The notes under the pieces are model-generated. The model saw nothing but the letters and a program-made list of their open reading frames with translations. It had not been told where the DNA came from and ran no database searches. 64,000 bases of DNA from Acanthosepion lycidas (lineage: Eukaryota > Mollusca > Cephalopoda > Sepiida > Sepiidae), in contig OZ010613.1 in NCBI GenBank assembly GCA_963932145.1, positions 40,186,581-40,250,580 on the forward strand, in the 5' to 3' direction. Of the stretch, positions 1 to 10,718 are shown in pieces. How positions within the stretch are numbered: position 1 is the first letter of the stretch; every line of letters starts with the position of its first letter. Both the position numbers and the translations under genes were made by a program.

Positions 1-1425
1 CAAACCCTTGAAGAAAAATGGCGTGGGGTGGCAGTGCGTGTTTTTTTAATTGCCAAAAATCAGGGAATTATCCAATTTAATTGAAAATTTCAGTACATAT
101 TCATTAATTATTAAATTTTTTTTATAATGAATAGGTTTTTTTTTTTTTTTATTTAAAAAAAAATCTGAGAAAATGTTATTCTTTTTGTAACAACCATCAA
201 TATTTACATGACTAAATTTTACTCGAAAAAAAAAATGTTTAATTTGCAAATTTTTACCTTTCCATAAAGATTAATCGTTGACGCATTTCTGTTGGAAAAA
301 TTTTTTTACAAAGATTCCAACCCAATACGAACAGGTTGTCTTAAAAAATTGTTTTAAAAACAGTATTTCAGTTTTCGGGAAAATTTTTCATGTTTTGAAA
401 ACTTGAAATCTTTAAACAATTTTATTTTTTAAGCGATCATTTTCTCGGTTTTATCTTTCTAGAAATGTGAAAAATAAGGACTAGAAATTTTAATTACTAC
501 CCGTGACATTCTGGTTAGTATTACTATTAGTACAAAAAAAATTAAAAAGTCACATCCTCTTTAGTAGATGATCTCTGAATAGAAAAAAATAATTTTACTG
601 AGATTGATCTTCTTAATTGATTTAAAACAACTGTTCAGAAAGAAAATTACAATTTTAAAAAATAAGCGCTATTGTAATTAGCACTTCTACCCCTCCCCAG
701 TATCATGGGGACCCGTGAGATTGAGAGGTACTGGGTAGTAAGCACTGGCCCTGTCGATTACTATAGTTGATGACTGACAATATAACTTAGGTAGAAAAGA
801 GTTAAAATAAAAAAAAAAAAAAAAAAAAACGCTGCTAAATGTAGCCCCCTTTTGGGGCTTCAGTCCCGTTAGGGGTTCCTGTATAGTATGCTAGTACACC
901 GGCCATGCAAATACACAATGTATATTATTAGTTGGCAACTGACAATGTAACGTCAATTTAAAAATAATTAAAAAAAATAACGATTGGCCATAAAACAGGG
1001 CTGAAAAAGGGCAGCAGCCACAACGGGGTCCCCCAAACGCCCCCTCCCATCGGTCGGGGGTTTCGTGGGTAACAGGGGACTGCTGGGGACTATCCATTTT
1101 TGAAAATCCGAGGTGACTAAAGCATGGTTAAATATGACTAAAAAGAAAAAGTTATTTCGTCATAGATGAACCTAACGTTAAGAAAAATAAAAATACACCA
1201 ACCAAACCCAACTCAACTAAAATATATCTTACGGATTTTTTTCTTATCGAAATTGGTTTTGATTATAAGCCCATTAAATAATATATGCAACAATTAAAAT
1301 ATTACTTGTTTTGCATCGATAGAGCAAAAATTACATCAGTTATTTTTTTTTTCTTCCCGCCAATGATAATTCAGTTTCTTTACGGACGTGACGCGCATTG
1401 AATTAAAAATGTTATGATATTTTTA
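1..1425. other. AT-rich intergenic DNA, no gene
   Basis: A/T homopolymer-rich. A GC-richer patch at 690-1090 has two related pieces ending 'gactgacaatataacttag...' (768-790) and 'aactgacaatgtaacgtc' (937-955), each followed by A-rich runs. These look like two retroposon 3' ends of unknown family. Confidence 0.6.
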
Positions 1426-1527
1426 TTAGGTTGGTGCAAAAATAATGACGTAATAATGTCGTTTTTTGACGTATTTTTTAACGTCAAAGAACGACATTAT
1501 TACGTCATTATTTTTGCACCAACCTAA
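1426..1527. mobile_element. Mariner-type palindromic MITE, 102 bp, copy 1
   Basis: Starts TTAGGTTGGTGCAAAAATAA and ends with its reverse complement, flanked by TA on both sides (Tc1/mariner target site). The arms pair almost completely around a short ttttt loop. It belongs to the 102-bp class, whose inner arms carry TGACGTAATAATGTCG. No coding capacity. Confidence 0.93.
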
Positions 1528-1596
1528 TACTTTTCATCCTGACCTGTTTCTCCAATTTCTTTGCATTTGCAGTCGGGGAAAAATGCGTACACATCA

Positions 1597-1993
1597 AAAT
1601 CTAATCTTTATCGCCATATTTATTACAACGTTTCAGCCGTTGTACGCTCTGACCTTCTTCAGTTGGTTGGAATGTCGAACTGAACTCTTTATTTCGCTCA
1701 CTGGGGTAGACTGTTCTAGTTCCACGTGCCATGTTTAATGGGTGTCAGTTATCAGATATCTCCTGTTAATTTTCCCTGTGAAAGTTCTCCACTGCCTTAA
1801 CCGGGTATTGAACTCACACTCTTTGGGTCTGTCACTGGATCTGACTAACGCCTTTATCCACTGTGCAATATGTCCTTGAAGAAGGCCGGAGCGTACAACG
1901 GCCGAAACCTTGTAATAAATATGGCGACAAAGATGAGGACAATAATCCGAATAATGTAAATAATGTACATAATACCTCATCTCAGAAATATAG
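1597..1993 (-). mobile_element. SINE family A copy with inverted extra tail
   Basis: 1597-1870 is the minus-strand SINE: promoter part at right (GAGTTCAATACCCGG, reverse of 1799-1815), body and tail at left. From about 1871 the sequence continues as the same family's body and tail in + orientation (gaagaaggccggagcg ... cctcatctcagaaatatag). The two parts are head to head. Confidence 0.8.
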
Positions 1994-2140
1994 ATAGATA
2001 TCGAAATATAACTATTTTTTTAAAAAAACTTGGCGTATATTAAATTTGAATATGATTTTATACGTACATCAGCAAGTGCGCCATAATGTTTCAGATACTT
2101 CAAATAGACGAGGCAGTGCTGGATTTTTATCTGTTCGATC

Positions 2141-2396
2141 GTTCTGGTGTAATGGATACTGGCTCGGTATTAGGAAATCAGAGAGCCGAGTTCGAATTCC
2201 AGTTGAGTTCATTGCATTCACTTACGTAAAAATACCATTGGAAAAGGTATGAATCCATCTCTTCTCATTGGGTTAAATAGCAAGACAGATGGGCACAAGT
2301 CTACCACAGAAAGAAACGGCAGCCTACTGTGGGAATATCTTCTGTCTAGTCAATCATTGGAGGATACATGATCGCCTTAGCATGTATCACTGACTA
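2141..2396 (+). mobile_element. tRNA-derived SINE, family C, copy 1
   Basis: The head is tRNA-like: A-box region TGGTGTAATGGATA and B-box GAGTTCGAATTCC about 40 nt downstream. A 170-bp body follows, ending near gcatgtatcactgac. The body matches the minus-strand copy at 58.3 kb (gccgag, tatgaatcc, cctactgtggga, atacatgat). Confidence 0.85.
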
Positions 2397-2514
2397 ACCC
2401 ATTTTTCCGAATGACCAAATGAATAGATCTATCAAATTAGTGGGGAAGCCGCCCTCAAAGCTTTTCAGTCGCTCCTCATATATATACCTACCTACCTACC
2501 TACCTATATCTATA

Positions 2515-2840
2515 TAATAAATGCGAATGTCACTGTGTCACACATTTTCAATTAAAGGAACAAAAATCTAACTTTCAATAGCTCATGTTACAGAAATTTT
2601 GAATTCCCAAGTTTTCATTATTGCTATTTGTTCTTCGACGATTGTTTTACGTGATTTTTTTTTTTTTTTTGCGACAACAATTTTTATAACTTGGAAATAA
2701 ATTTGCCAATAATGGAAATTAATTGGGAAATCCAGCTAAAGTCGCGCAGGAAATAAAAAAATAATAATAATTGTTTGTACGGAAAGTAAGGGCCTACGTA
2801 CATCAAACTGTCTTTTACGGTAAGTGGCGGCAGATGTACT
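2515..2840 (+). repeat. Interspersed repeat family F, + copy
   Basis: From ataataaatgcgaatgtcactgtgtcaca to ttacggtaagtggcggcag. Its reverse complement matches 7930-8290 and 10200-10556. Shared blocks include 'tgtttgtacggaaag', 'cctacgtacatcaa', 'acttggaaataa' and 'gtgtcacac'. Class unknown; no TIRs or coding sequence seen. It inserted next to (TA)n-like sequence in all three cases. Confidence 0.75.
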
Positions 2841-3179
2841 GTACTCCATACGGCCCTCTGTTCGAAAAAGCTTGCCTATACCTGCTTTAGGGGAAAAGGA
2901 ATCTCTCGATTAGTGCGGATTATGCGTACATCGGTAACGATAAAAAAAAAATCAAATATTTGGTTGAACTGAAGAATATTTTACCTCACTAATCTCGTCC
3001 TGGATGTGACGAAAAACTACGTCCAACATCAGGAGGTTTTAAGAAGCATGGAAAAACCTCTTAATTGTTATTGTCCCAAGGTCCAACCTGAACCGAGGTG
3101 GTTGCACCAGTTAGGGTCCCAGCTATGGGCAAATAGTTAACCCCCCCCCCAAACTAGGGTCAAAGCACTATGAAAGTGT

Positions 3180-3420
3180 AAAAATAGGGTTTAATACCTG
3201 AAATACTTTGTAAAAAATTAGCAGCAATACATTTTTGGAAAAAAAAAAAAAAAAAGATATTACTAGTAATAGATTTTTTGAAAAAAAAATATTACCAGAA
3301 ATACATTTTTGAAAAAAAATTATATATATATATATAATATATATATAATTACCAGTAATAAAACTTTTTGTCGGCATTAAAAACCCCATTGAGGTTGATA
3401 TGCCGTAAACCAAACCAAAG
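3180..3420 (+). repeat. Repeat family G, diverged copy with expanded A/TA runs
   Basis: Shares gcattaaaaaccccattgaggttgatatgccgtaaaccaaacc with 8690-8905. The central part is three near-repeats of 'attaccagtaatacattttttgaaaaaaa', suggesting local duplication. Confidence 0.62.
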
Positions 3421-3907
3421 CTTTTTTTTATGGAAATATTTCGACTAGCAGTTAACAGTCTTTTGTCATTACTTTAATTTGAGTAAAACAGTGCAAAGAA
3501 ACTAGAAACGCTTAAGAATTCAAATCAAGGAAAACAAAAAAAAAATCATTCGTTGGAACTACAAGTTTTTTCTTTCTTTTAATTATGCAATCCTAACTTT
3601 CAAACCAAATCTCACTAATCGAGTATTATGTATGCACTAATCGAATTTTGGTATATAAAAATTTTAGCATACTAAACGAATGCGTATTAATCGAGGGATG
3701 CCTGTAGTTGAGTCAATAAGAAACCACTTGGTGTGAGGATAGGTAAATAATGGTCGTTTATAATAGGGTTGTTTATAAGTTTATAGGGTAGTTTATAGGC
3801 TGGAATTGTCTTCGTTTTCAAGCGTGTCCAAACTTTAACACCAAACAGGACAGAAGGTTTTAAACTCAGAAAAGCAATTAAATCTACAGATGTATATTAC
3901 ATTCAAA

Positions 3908-3977
3908 ATTAAGCAACGTCGAGCCTAGTCACTACCTAGATGGGTGATCGCTTGGGAACATCAGGTGTTGTAAGCTT
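3908..3977 (+). pseudogene. 5S rRNA-derived fragment (3' two-thirds), probable SINE3-type head
   Basis: AATTAAGCAACGTCGAGCCT, then agtcactacctagatgggtgatcgcttgggaacatcaggtgttgtaagctt. This aligns with the internal promoter half of animal 5S rRNA (AAGCAACGTCGAGCC, TACTTGGATGGGTGACC, GCCTGGGAATACCGGGTGCTGTA-GCTT) with about a dozen changes. The 5' third is missing. It is followed directly by ggtggtgcaatggata, which resembles a tRNA-type SINE head. Confidence 0.82.
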
Positions 3978-5900
3978 GGATTTACGGGTGGTGCAATGGA
4001 TAACAGATCAGAAATTATATTTCTACCATGTTGCGCGAACGCAGAATGCACTTCGCAGGACAAAGCTGGCGAGTAAAACAAGAAGTTGTGAGTGATCTAC
4101 TGTCCTGGACACGTGAGCAAAATGGGTTGGTAGCCCAGAATCCACCTACACTGACCAGCTACCCTAATGACCTTCCGGAATTGACGTAGGACCGTAATGG
4201 CTGGTGTAACAGACCCATGAATGTCCGAGGTAGCACGACCGAATAAATTAAATTGGGGTAATTTTCTCTTGTAATTTACTTCGGCTGATTGATCCATTTC
4301 TATAAAACTGTAGCGGACCGCGTGTGGGTTAAGTGTTGTTGGATTAGGAACACGTGCGATTATTTCCTGCTAGAAGAAAGTCCAACTACAAGAACATGGC
4401 GGACTCAAGTTCAGTCCAACCAAAGATGTAAAGAAAACAAACAAGTCCAATATATATATATATATATATATGTCAACAAATATATGTATTAAACAACAAA
4501 TTTACAAGTGACAAAGACATCAACATTTGTGTTTGTGTGTGAACGTAAAGAGTTTGTATTTTGGTGAAAGTTCGTACGTACGTGTATGTGTGTTATCGTC
4601 GCGTTTGCCCACAAGTGGGTGAAAACGCGGATCTCTGCGAGAGATCACATTTTGTAAATGCATCCGCTGAAATGCAAAATAAAAAGATTATTTATTTCTG
4701 TGGTATAACAGAAAATGTGGCACAAGGCCGAAATAGGGAATGGAGAAAAGGTCGGTCTTCTCTCTTAACTTCTAAACTTAGCTAGCCACAAACGTTGACC
4801 CAATCATACTAACAATATTTCTTGCACCAAAACAACACATTCTTACTTACCTTTCTCACCACATCCACCATAATACCTCAATGACTCCATGAGGAGGGGA
4901 ATAAAACAGCAATTTTAAATTTTAAAAAGTAACCCCACTGAGTATTTACAGTATGAAACAAATAATTATTTACAAGAAACTAAACAAATCGTGTTAGTAA
5001 TAAAACCTCCACAATCACTAAATATGGCAGAAACATCAGTTAACTAGACGAAATTAATGCAGGATAATAAAAATTAAAAACATTCATTCATCCCAAGCAC
5101 TCACACAGACATGCACTCATTCAGACACAACAACAGATACGAAAAATCACACTCCAAACGAAAAACGCCCCGCATCCACCAGAGAATTGACGTCACTGAC
5201 CACCTAACGAGGGAGGGATAGGGAATTAAACTTAAAGAAAGATAGGAACAGAAATAAAAGGGACCAATGAGCAAACATACCCTAACTAAGTTTACTGAAA
5301 ACGGAAACTAAAAACTCAAAAAACTAAACCTAAACTAACCTAAATTTTTGGGTGGCTTGCTCGTGTTCAACCCAGCTAAAACACAAAGTGAAAAAGAGAA
5401 CGAGGCAAGAAGTCGCCCAGTATTTATAGTGTAGGGAAAGCGACCCCTAGTGACAGTTAGGAAATTAAGGAGGAGATAACTCCGACAAAACAAGTTTTAT
5501 TAACTTTCAGATGAGAACCTCAAGTTCCAACCAAGCGTGGATATAATTTTTAAGACAGGTTAATTCAATAATTCTCTTTAGAATTTTTTTTTTCTACAGG
5601 GATTAATTTATAGAGCGATTAATTATTGCAACCAATTAATTAATCAATTAGTCTCTGAATAGAGTTTAAATATATTTGCCAGAACAAATGCCTATATTTC
5701 GAAATCCAGTCACAGAATTCTTTAAATCGCGATAATGTTCCCTAAACTCTGAGATAAGTTGCGAGTGTTCGCGCCTAGGTAAGAAACTAAGAAGTTGGAT
5801 GCGTTTTTTTTTTTTCCTCAAGACTTCAATAAAAATCTTGACGCAACACAGTCTTCTCGTTTCATTTGTCATTAAACTCTATTAGCCCGAATAAATATTG
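3978..5900. other. Intergenic region with LTR-like or promoter-like minus-strand features
   Basis: No supported ORF. On the minus strand there is a TATA-like actataaatactggg (about 5428-5442). About 540 nt further on come ATG (about 4892) and a strong donor-like sequence gagaaag|gtaagtaag (about 4848-4857). This could be an LTR or an unrelated first exon; neither is demonstrated. Short (TA)n at 4451-4471. Confidence 0.35.
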
Positions 5901-6004
5901 ATCTTAATAAGTAGAATCGACAAACCAAGCTGTTGAGAATGTATAGCGCTCCAGGTTGGATTAATGGCTGGGCCAATCAGACTTTTTGACTATTGTTTTT
6001 CTTT

Positions 6005-6330
6005 TGACCATTTCACCCCAAGCAAGTCAATAAAGCCCCTAAGACGCAAGGGATCACTGAGTGTTAGAGAATATGAGAAAAACTAGTATCAAGGAGAGAG
6101 GACAATAAAAGAACATGACAAAAGATAACAATTGACATTGCATTTAAATTTTTGAATATCAAGGTTGGTTGGGAAGCAAGAAGGCGGAAGGGAGTTCTAC
6201 AAGTGAGAAGTACGATAGAAGAAACTGTTAGCATAGAACTTACGGTTCCATCTAGCCATTTTAACTGAAAAATCATGAGACCTTGATGCCAATCGAACAC
6301 AGCGCTTAAATTCAGAAAGTCTAGATACTA
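6005..6330 (-). mobile_element. LINE 3' end (RT C-terminus and 3' UTR)
   Basis: The reverse complement contains the family's terminal coding block (…RTRLATRSHDFS-like text, then SNSFF…RTS…WNSLP pattern, degraded). It then has 'ccttgatattcaaaaatttaaatgcaatgtcaattgttat' and the 3' tail 'gacttgcttggggtgaaatgg'. It is part of an inverted pair with 8690-9160. The clade resembles jockey/CR1-like LINEs. Confidence 0.7.
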
Positions 6331-6344
6331 AATTGTATGTACAT

Positions 6345-6598
6345 GTTCAATTTCCTTGTATTTAGGTTTGGTCTTGTTTGGGTTTTTTTTACGGCATATC
6401 AACACCTCAATGGGTTATTTATTAACGACAAGATTTTTAGGACAGGTTCGTATGAATAGAATATGTATTCTTTCTAAGAAATCAGTTTGTAGATCAGGTT
6501 CATTGACGTATTTTTGTAAAAAGGAGTTTTGTCTACAAACACATGTATTGTTGGTAATTTTTTTACACTATTTGGACAATTTTACTGTTACACGCGGT

Positions 6599-6605
<7 letters not shown>
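6345..6605 (-). repeat. Repeat family G, minus copy
   Basis: ttacggcatatcaacacctcaatgggttatttattaacgacaagatttttaggac... is the inverted counterpart of 8690-8905. Together with the adjoining LINE ends it makes an inverted pair, 6005-6605 and 8690-9170. Confidence 0.72.
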
Positions 6606-6638
<33 letters not shown>

Positions 6639-7040
6639 TGTAACCCGTATATAAGAGAAACCCGGATATAAGAGCTATTTTCTCTGGTCCCATATTAGAG
6701 CCTGTGTTAATATATATAAAATTAACCAAACCCGGTTATAAGAGAAATCCGGATATAAGAGAAATCCGGATATAAGAGACTTCTTCTCCGGTCCCGACAA
6801 CTCTCTTATATCCGGGTTACACTGTATAATAAAAACACATGTCACGCCTGGCCTATGTTGCAACACTCACCATTTGTTTCAACCAACTTAAATGACGACT
6901 TAAAAGGTCGAAATCTTGAACCATAATTCTTGCGAATAAACTTTGGACAATTTCTGACAAAATTTCCTTCTTGTCCAAGAAGTACTATTAGTAATTTGGA
7001 AAAGTGGAACAGTAAAAATTAATCGATACGAAATGTGTGT

Positions 7041-7086
<46 letters not shown>

Positions 7087-7195
7087 CGACCTGTTGACTT
7101 CTATGTTCACTTTTATATTTTATATTTACACACGCTCTATCTCTGATATTGAGCACTTTATCCCATTAATATAGCACATCTTAAGAATATATTTC

Positions 7196-7234
<39 letters not shown>

Positions 7235-7240
7235 GGATCC
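6601..7240. repeat. (TA)n tracts at 6601-6635, 7046-7081 and 7200-7230
   Basis: Three separate TA microsatellites around the pogo MITE. The sequence between 6830 and 7200 shows no gene. Confidence 0.85.
6636..6824. mobile_element. Pogo/Tigger-type MITE, about 189 bp
   Basis: Starts CAGTGTAACCCGTATATAAG and ends CTTATATCCGGGTTACACTG, with TA on each side. CAGTG-initial TIRs with 'AACCCG.ATATAAGAG' subterminal repeats are typical of pogo/Tigger elements of the Tc1/mariner superfamily. The motif ATATAAGAG recurs internally at least five times. Too short to encode a transposase. Confidence 0.85.
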
Positions 7241-7624
7241 TTATCAGACATTATTTCTTATTACTATAAATGTCATTTATCAAATCCAACACGCGTGCCC
7301 ATTAAAAATATCGTTTATAGTGATAAAGTAAGCTAATTCTACAAACAACAGCCACCTGCGTTGATGCGAAGCTCTTCAGTAAAATGAATGGAGCACCCGG
7401 CTGATTGACATTTGTTTACATTTGTAAAAACAATAAGCTGGATTTAACAGCCTCCTTCTGACGAATGAAGATAGCTCATGAAAAAAACCTTCCTGTGGAA
7501 ATAGAATATAATCAATGGACCCTTAAGTTTCCTACTTAAATTAAATTAATATTTGCTCTGGTTTGACATTAAGCTCTCTGGGTTATATCCTCTTTGGGAT
7601 TATCCATATGGATTACTAAACTTT

Positions 7625-7642
7625 TCATTACCTAACTATCTG

Positions 7643-7718
<76 letters not shown>

Positions 7719-7745
7719 TATATATACACACACACACACACACAC
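7625..7745. repeat. Compound (CTAT)n-(TA)n-(CA)n microsatellite
   Basis: (tatc)n at 7637-7678, (ta)n at 7679-7727 and (ac)n at 7728-7745. The duplicate at 9961-10015 is much shorter in the TATC part and longer in CA. Confidence 0.92.
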
Positions 7746-7929
7746 TGGGTTAAATGCCGCTCTATCGGGTGGCATTTAAGCTAGCTCCTGCGCCTTCATC
7801 ACAATAGGTAGGGAGGAGTAGATACGATAGGCAACAATAAACTACAGAAAAACTCAAAATTGATCGTTGCATCATTATTTAGGCTTACCTTTTTAACATT
7901 TCAACGCTAATTCTTCTGCCGCCACTTAA

Positions 7930-8283
7930 TTTAAAGACGATTTGATGTACGTAGATCCTTTCTTTCCGTACAAACAATTATTTTTATTTCATGCGTCACT
8001 TTCGCTGGATTTAGCAATTGATTTCGATTATTTCCAAAATTATTTCCAAGTTATAAAAAGTGTTGTAAAAAAATTCGTCGCAAAAAAATCACGTAAAAAA
8101 ATCACCGAAAAAAATTGCAGTAATGAAAAATTGGGAATCTAAAATTTCAGGATTGCGTGTCTGGATCCTCCCCGGAATGTTTTTAATTTAATCACGGAGT
8201 CGGCCTGATTCCAAAATGGTATGATATGTTAGGCTACGGCCTTTAGGAATAAAGTTGAAAAAGTGTGACACAATGACACTGAC

Positions 8284-8290
<7 letters not shown>
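7930..8290 (-). repeat. Interspersed repeat family F, inside duplication copy 1
   Basis: Minus-strand match to 2515-2840: the sense strand ends at ...gtacatcaaatcgtcttt, and its start is tataatgtcagtgtcattgtgtcacac next to the (TA)n. The + strand translates openly for 66 codons but is just the repeat. Confidence 0.72.
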
Positions 8291-8340
<50 letters not shown>

Positions 8341-8437
8341 AGAAAGAAAGAACAGTAAGATATATAATCTTTTAGCTTCCATTTTTGAAACATGGTTAGA
8401 ACTGTGTAGCGAAAAAACATATTTTAAATAAATCAAT

Positions 8438-8524
<87 letters not shown>
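8286..8524. repeat. (TA)n tracts bracketing a 100-bp unique piece
   Basis: (TA)n at 8286-8338 and 8440-8524. The piece between carries the arm sequence shared with the 63-kb foldback. Confidence 0.9.
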
Positions 8525-8528
<4 letters not shown>

Positions 8529-8689
8529 GGTGGTACTCATTTGGAAAAACCTCGGATAGCTCAACTTGAAGTAGAACAAATCGGTACTCGAGGAAAAATT
8601 AGAAGTAGAGCAATATATTAGAATAATCCTAAGGAGCCAGGCAAACCTACTTAGGTTTCACCTAAACGGATCTTCATTGTATATATATA

Positions 8690-8905
8690 TATGTATATCG
8701 CCTGTAACAGCAAAATTGTACAAATAGTATTAAAAAAAATTACTAGCAATGCATGGGATACTAGACAAAACTCCTTTTTACAAAAATATGTCAATGAAAC
8801 CTATTGTATTCATACGAACTTGTACTAAAAGTCTTGTCGGCAATAAATAACCCATTGAGGCGTTGATATGCCGTAAAACAAAACAAAGAAGACCAAACCT
8901 AAATA
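8690..8905 (+). repeat. Repeat family G, plus copy
   Basis: cctgtaacagcaaaattgtac..., then acaaaactcctttttacaaaaatatgtcaatg, then gtcggcaataaataacccattgaggcgttgatatgccgtaaaacaaaac. A third, more diverged copy with expanded A and TA runs is at 3180-3420 (aaaaccccattgaggttgatatgccgtaaacc). Confidence 0.72.
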
Positions 8906-8919
8906 TACGGAAATGTATA

Positions 8920-9170
8920 TACAATTCGGTACGTAGACTTTACGAATTTATGGACTGTACTAGGTTGGCGGCAAGGTCTCATGATTTTACAGTTGAAATA
9001 GCTAAATGTTTCTTCTATCATATTTCTTGTGGAATTCCGTTCCGGCTTTTGCTTACCAACCAACGTTGATCTGCAAAAATTTAAATGCATTGTCAGTTGT
9101 TATTTTCAGTCTTTTTAATTCATGTTCTTTTATTGTCCTCTCTCCTTGATATTTTTTGTTTGTTTGTTTG
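8920..9170 (+). mobile_element. LINE 3' end, + copy
   Basis: tttacgaatttatggactgtactaggttggcggcaaggtctcatgattttacagttgaaat, then cttaccaaccaacgttgatctgcaaaaatttaaatgcattgtcagttg. Same terminal block as in 6005-6330, 26520-26840 and 30770-31050. Degraded. Confidence 0.7.
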
Positions 9171-9376
9171 TTTTTTTATTTATGCTTAGTATACGCTTCG
9201 ATTCTCAACAAGTATTAATTAGCATCGAATTTATAGTTAAGGGGAGACTATTCTAAAGAGACTAAGGAAAGATGCCTTTCCAAAATTTAATAAATTGTCA
9301 AGAAATCGGGAAATATCATTAAAAACAAACAATATCTGCTGAATTAATCTTATTTCCTATATTGTGATTTTCGAAG

Positions 9377-9460
9377 CGTAACTCAGATATGGCACAAGGC
9401 CGAATGTATGGCGCATCGCGTGAGGATCGAGACAGGCTTGCTAACTATTACACTACGTCA
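9377..9460 (-). mobile_element. SINE family B fragment
   Basis: Reverse complement: tgacgtagtgtaatagttagcaagcctgtc, then ctcgatcctcacgcgatgcgcc, then attcggccttgtgccatatctgag. The internal part between the boxes is shortened relative to the 35.6-kb copy. Confidence 0.65.
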
Positions 9461-9545
9461 TTTTCGGTTATTTTTTATTTTTTCTTATGAATTTAGTTTG
9501 ACCGGGAACACAGGTCTCTCTCTCTCTCTCTTATATATATATATA

Positions 9546-9621
9546 TTATGTTGGTGCAAAAATAATGTCGTTTTCTCACATATGTTACAATGTGAGAAAA
9601 CGACATCATTTTTGCACCAAC

Positions 9622-9625
<4 letters not shown>
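9546..9625. mobile_element. Mariner-type palindromic MITE, 80 bp, copy 2
   Basis: Same terminal repeat as the other copies, with one change (TTATG for TTAGG) at the left end. The inner arms read GTCGTTTTCTCACAT. It is embedded in a (TA)n tract, so the TA target duplication cannot be resolved. Confidence 0.9.
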
Positions 9626-9670
<45 letters not shown>

Positions 9671-9675
<5 letters not shown>

Positions 9676-9853
9676 GGAAACAGACAACCTTAAGGGTGCA
9701 TTGATTCTATTTTATTTCCCCAGGAAGGTGGCTTTTTCCTGGTTACTCAGATCACATTTCAAGCATAGAAATTTTTTATGCTTGAAATATGACCTGAGAA
9801 ACCATGAAAAAAACCTTCCTGTGGAAATAGAATATAATCAATGGACCCTTAAG
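9671..9853. repeat. Foldback element, about 80-bp arms
   Basis: Left arm aggaaacagacaaccttaag ... tattttatttccccaggaaggt; right arm accttcctgtggaaatagaatataatcaatggacccttaagtttcct. An inner hairpin also exists: caagcataga / tcttgaaatatgac. A single arm of the same family is at 39707-39790 in OVCA2 intron 4 (acagacaactttaagagtccattgg). Confidence 0.75.
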
Positions 9854-9978
9854 TTTCCTACTTAAATTAAATTAATATTTGCTCTGGTTTGACATTAAGC
9901 TCTCTGGGTTATATCCTCTTTGGGATTATCCATATGGATTACTAAACTTTTCATTACCTAACTATCTGTCTATCTATC

Positions 9979-10016
<38 letters not shown>

Positions 10017-10199
10017 TGGGTTAAATGATGCTCTATCGGGTGGCATTTAAGCTAGCTCCTGCGCCTTCATCACAATAGGTAGGGAGGAGTAGATACGATA
10101 GGCAACAATAAACTACAGAAAAACTCAAAATTGATCGTTGCATCATTATTTAGGCTTACCTTTTTAACATTTCAACGCTAATTCTTCTGCCGCCACTTA

Positions 10200-10554
10200 A
10201 TTTAAAGACGATTTGATGTACGTAGATCCTTTCTTTCCGTACAAACAATTATTTTTATTTCATGCGTCACTTTCGCTGGATTTAGCAATTGATTTCGATT
10301 ATTTCCAAAATTATTTCCAAGTTATAAAAAGTGTTGTAAAAAAATTCGTCGCAAAAAAATCACGTAAAAAAATCACCGAAAAAAATTGCAGTAATGAAAA
10401 ATTGGGAATCCAAAATTTCAGGATTGCGTGTCTGGATCCTCCCCGGAATGTTTTTAATTTAATCACGGAGTCGGCCTGATTCCAAAATGGTATGATATGT
10501 TAGGCTACGGCCTTTAGGAATAAAGTTGAAAAAGTGTGACACAATGACACTGAC

Positions 10555-10556
<2 letters not shown>
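10200..10556 (-). repeat. Interspersed repeat family F, inside duplication copy 2
   Basis: Duplicate of the 7930-8290 copy, differing by at least one base near 10410. Same orientation. Confidence 0.72.
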
Positions 10557-10617
<61 letters not shown>

Positions 10618-10718
10618 AGAAAGAAAGAACAGTAAGATATATAATCTTTTAGCTTCCATTTTTGAAACATGGTTAGAACTGTGTAGCGAAAAAACATATT
10701 TTAAATAAATCAATTTAT

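Larger units (their letters stand above)
7477..8523 (+). repeat. Young direct duplication, copy 1 (about 1 kb)
   Basis: From catgaaaaaaaccttcctgtgg to the (TA)n after caatttataatata, it matches 9803-10810 nearly base for base. I noticed single changes such as atgccgctc/atgatgctc and atctaaaat/atccaaaat, besides different (GATA)n, (TA)n and (CA)n lengths. It contains a family F repeat (7930-8290). Confidence 0.9.

Noticed and set aside
2141-2215. A functional tRNA gene
   Set aside because: The A and B boxes are tRNA-like, but the cloverleaf does not close and the unit continues into a shared SINE body also found at 58.3 kb.
3908-3977. A functional 5S rRNA gene
   Set aside because: The 5' third is missing and the remainder has about a dozen changes.
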